Positions 62,773-64,000 of a stretch of 64,000 bases of DNA are shown here, in pieces (position 1 is the stretch's first letter; every line of letters begins with the position of its first letter). Below the pieces are notes generated by a model. It ran no database searches and had not been told where the DNA came from. It saw nothing but the letters and a program-made list of their open reading frames with translations. This stretch comes from Acetobacter estunensis (GTDB lineage Bacteria; Pseudomonadota; Alphaproteobacteria; Acetobacterales; Acetobacteraceae). The DNA lies in contig NZ_JAHRDV010000008.1 of the NCBI RefSeq assembly GCF_019083805.1, positions 1-64,000 on the forward strand, in the 5' to 3' direction. The position numbers and the translations under genes are program-made.

Positions 62773-64000
62773 ATGACTGGCCACATCACATCAGGGCTGA
62801 AAGAAAAGTTGTCGAACCGCACAACATTTCTTCTGGCAACAGCCCTCCTCTTGTCGTTGAGGATACACCCAGCCCATGCTGCCGAGAGCAGTGTGGACAC
62901 CGCTGCCACTCCCTCTAAAACGCGCCCTTCCAAAACTCCTACGGCGGAAACGGAAGCGACACGTGTCGAACGCATCATCGTCACGGCGGCACGAGGAAAC
63001 CGGATGTATGTCAGCAGTGGTGGCAACCTTGGCATTCTTGGAAAAAAGCGCGGCATTGACGTTCCTTTTAGCGTTCGCAACTACAAATCCTCTCTGATCG
63101 AAAATCAGCAAGCGCAAACGCTTGGGGAAGTGCTCGACAACGACCCGACCGTGCGCACCACCACCGGCTACGGCAATTTTGCGCAGGTCTTCCAAATCCG
63201 CGGAAACGTGCTCTATGGCGACGATGTCTCGATTGACGGTCTGTATGGCATTACGCCGCGTCAGCTTGTCTCACCGCAGCTTTATGACAATGTGCAGGTG
63301 CTCAACGGTGCGAACGGCTTTCTCTTCGGCGCGGCTCCGGGTGGCTCCGGTGTGGGTGGCAACATCAATCTTGAATTCAAACATGCGCGCGAAAAAGATC
63401 TGACGCGCATTACAGGCGATTACACAAGCCCCGGACGTGGTGGTGGGGCCGTTGATATCAGTCGGCGCTTTGGTGACGAGCGCCAGTTCGGCTTCCGTTT
63501 CAATGCGGCCGGCATGGATGGTTACGACGCCATCAATTTTGAAAAGCGTGACGACATTGCCCTTGGCGGAGCATTCGACTGGCACGATGAGAAAACGCGC
63601 ATCAATCTCGATATGGCCTATCAGCAGCAGGATATTTACGGCGGTCGCGCTGGCATTCTGACATCCGGTCTGGACGGCGTTATCAAGGCTCCTCGCGCGC
63701 CAAGCCCCTCCCATAACTGGTCACAGAAATGGGCGTATTCCAATCTCAAATATCTGTTCGGCATGATGAACGTCGAACATGATTTTGATAAACACATTAC
63801 CGCTTATGGCTCATTCGGTGCTCAGAGCGGCAATGAAATGGGAGATTATTCAACGCCGACCCTTACGAATGCCCGCACGGGCGATGCCACCATCGGCGCC
63901 ATGTCCGATGCCTATAATTTCATGAACGAGAGCGTCAAAGCTGGCGTGCGGGCAAACTATACGACAGGCCCGATCAAACATGAGATCAACGCTGGCGCGG
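62773..64000 (+). CDS. TonB-dependent siderophore receptor, 5' part, truncated by the window edge
   Basis: An open frame from ATG 62773 to the end of the window, 409 codons without a stop. Residues 1-37 form a signal peptide with a long n-region (to HAA). A possible TonB box lies in RVERIIVTAARG. The plug domain follows, with IENQQAQTLGEVLDNDPTV, IRGNVLYGDDVSIDGLYG and the VQVLNGANGFLFGAAPGGSGVGGNIN motif typical of siderophore (FhuA/FpvA-like) receptors, then the first barrel strands. Siderophore type unknown. The ribosome site GAAGAGAG precedes the ATG. It probably depends on the TonB operon at 4.0-7.8 kb. Confidence 0.93.
   Translation, partial: MTGHITSGLKEKLSNRTTFLLATALLLSLRIHPAHAAESSVDTAATPSKTRPSKTPTAETEATRVERIIVTAARGNRMYVSSGGNLGILGKKRGIDVPFSVRNYKSSLIENQQAQTLGEVLDNDPTVRTTTGYGNFAQVFQIRGNVLYGDDVSIDGLYGITPRQLVSPQLYDNVQVLNGANGFLFGAAPGGSGVGGNINLEFKHAREKDLTRITGDYTSPGRGGGAVDISRRFGDERQFGFRFNAAGMDGYDAINFEKRDDIALGGAFDWHDEKTRINLDMAYQQQDIYGGRAGILTSGLDGVIKAPRAPSPSHNWSQKWAYSNLKYLFGMMNVEHDFDKHITAYGSFGAQSGNEMGDYSTPTLTNARTGDATIGAMSDAYNFMNESVKAGVRANYTTGPIKHEINAGA

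Noticed and set aside
1-64000. Mobile elements, CRISPR arrays, tRNA or rRNA genes
   Set aside because: I saw no transposase or integrase motifs, no regularly spaced repeats and no tRNA-like clover-leaf segments. A tRNAscan or CRISPR search would be needed to exclude short ones.

Overview
The window looks like chromosomal DNA of an alphaproteobacterium, most probably an acetic acid bacterium (Acetobacteraceae). This rests on high GC with strong third-position GC, a nearly complete oxygen-dependent cobalamin pathway with DUF1636, CobW and CbtAB, the DUF2849/CysI/DUF934 sulfite-reductase block, an NDUFS6-like zf-CHCC protein, and many ATGA stop-start overlaps. The genus cannot be fixed from sequence reading alone. 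I found no rRNA or tRNA genes, insertion sequences, phage genes or CRISPR array.

Region 1 (1-9.4 kb, mostly minus strand) holds a lytic transglycosylase, a coupled M20 dipeptidase-pdxA-pdxJ set, a TonB energy-transduction operon (tonB-exbB-exbD-exbD-TPR), and prfB. prfB carries an intact programmed +1 frameshift, so the full gene runs 8210-9341.

Region 2 (9.4-36.1 kb) is a cobalamin island: cobD, cobC/Q/O/B, cbiD, cobM/E/L, cobK, cobJ/I/H/G/N/W, a DUF1636 protein and the cobalt transporter cbtBA. The largest operon (DUF1636-cobW-cobN-cobG-cobH-cobI-cobJ) and cbtBA diverge from a control region with two cobalamin riboswitches back to back, each with a recognisable promoter. The pathway is a hybrid: CobG and CobN belong to the aerobic route, while the C1 methylation step is given to CbiD rather than CobF. 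Inside this island (10.4-17.0 kb) is a five-gene set unrelated to corrin synthesis: a BacA/SbmA-like ABC transporter, a zinc metallopeptidase, a transglutaminase-like protein, a circularly permuted ATP-grasp and an alpha-E protein. It may make or modify a peptide.

Region 3 (36.1-49.6 kb) begins with a sulfur operon: a small protein, cysE, an outer-membrane porin and a sulfate-binding protein. Its leader encodes a 23-residue peptide with three cysteine codons next to hairpins, which looks like a cysteine attenuator. It continues with a multidomain envelope protein (LprI-like, peptidoglycan-binding and superinfection-immunity-like parts), two secreted hydrolases, a zf-CHCC protein, polA and a SCO-like protein without the usual copper ligands.

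Region 4 (49.6-64 kb) has a dipeptide/oligopeptide ABC transporter operon, an NsrR-like Rrf2 regulator, a second copy of the secreted hydrolase family, the sulfate importer cysTWA, DUF2849-cysI-DUF934, and the 5' part of a TonB-dependent siderophore receptor that runs off the window. The sulfur genes at 36-40 kb and 57-62.5 kb together cover periplasmic sulfate capture, import, sulfite reduction and O-acetylserine formation. The receptor could be energised by the TonB operon at the other end of the window.
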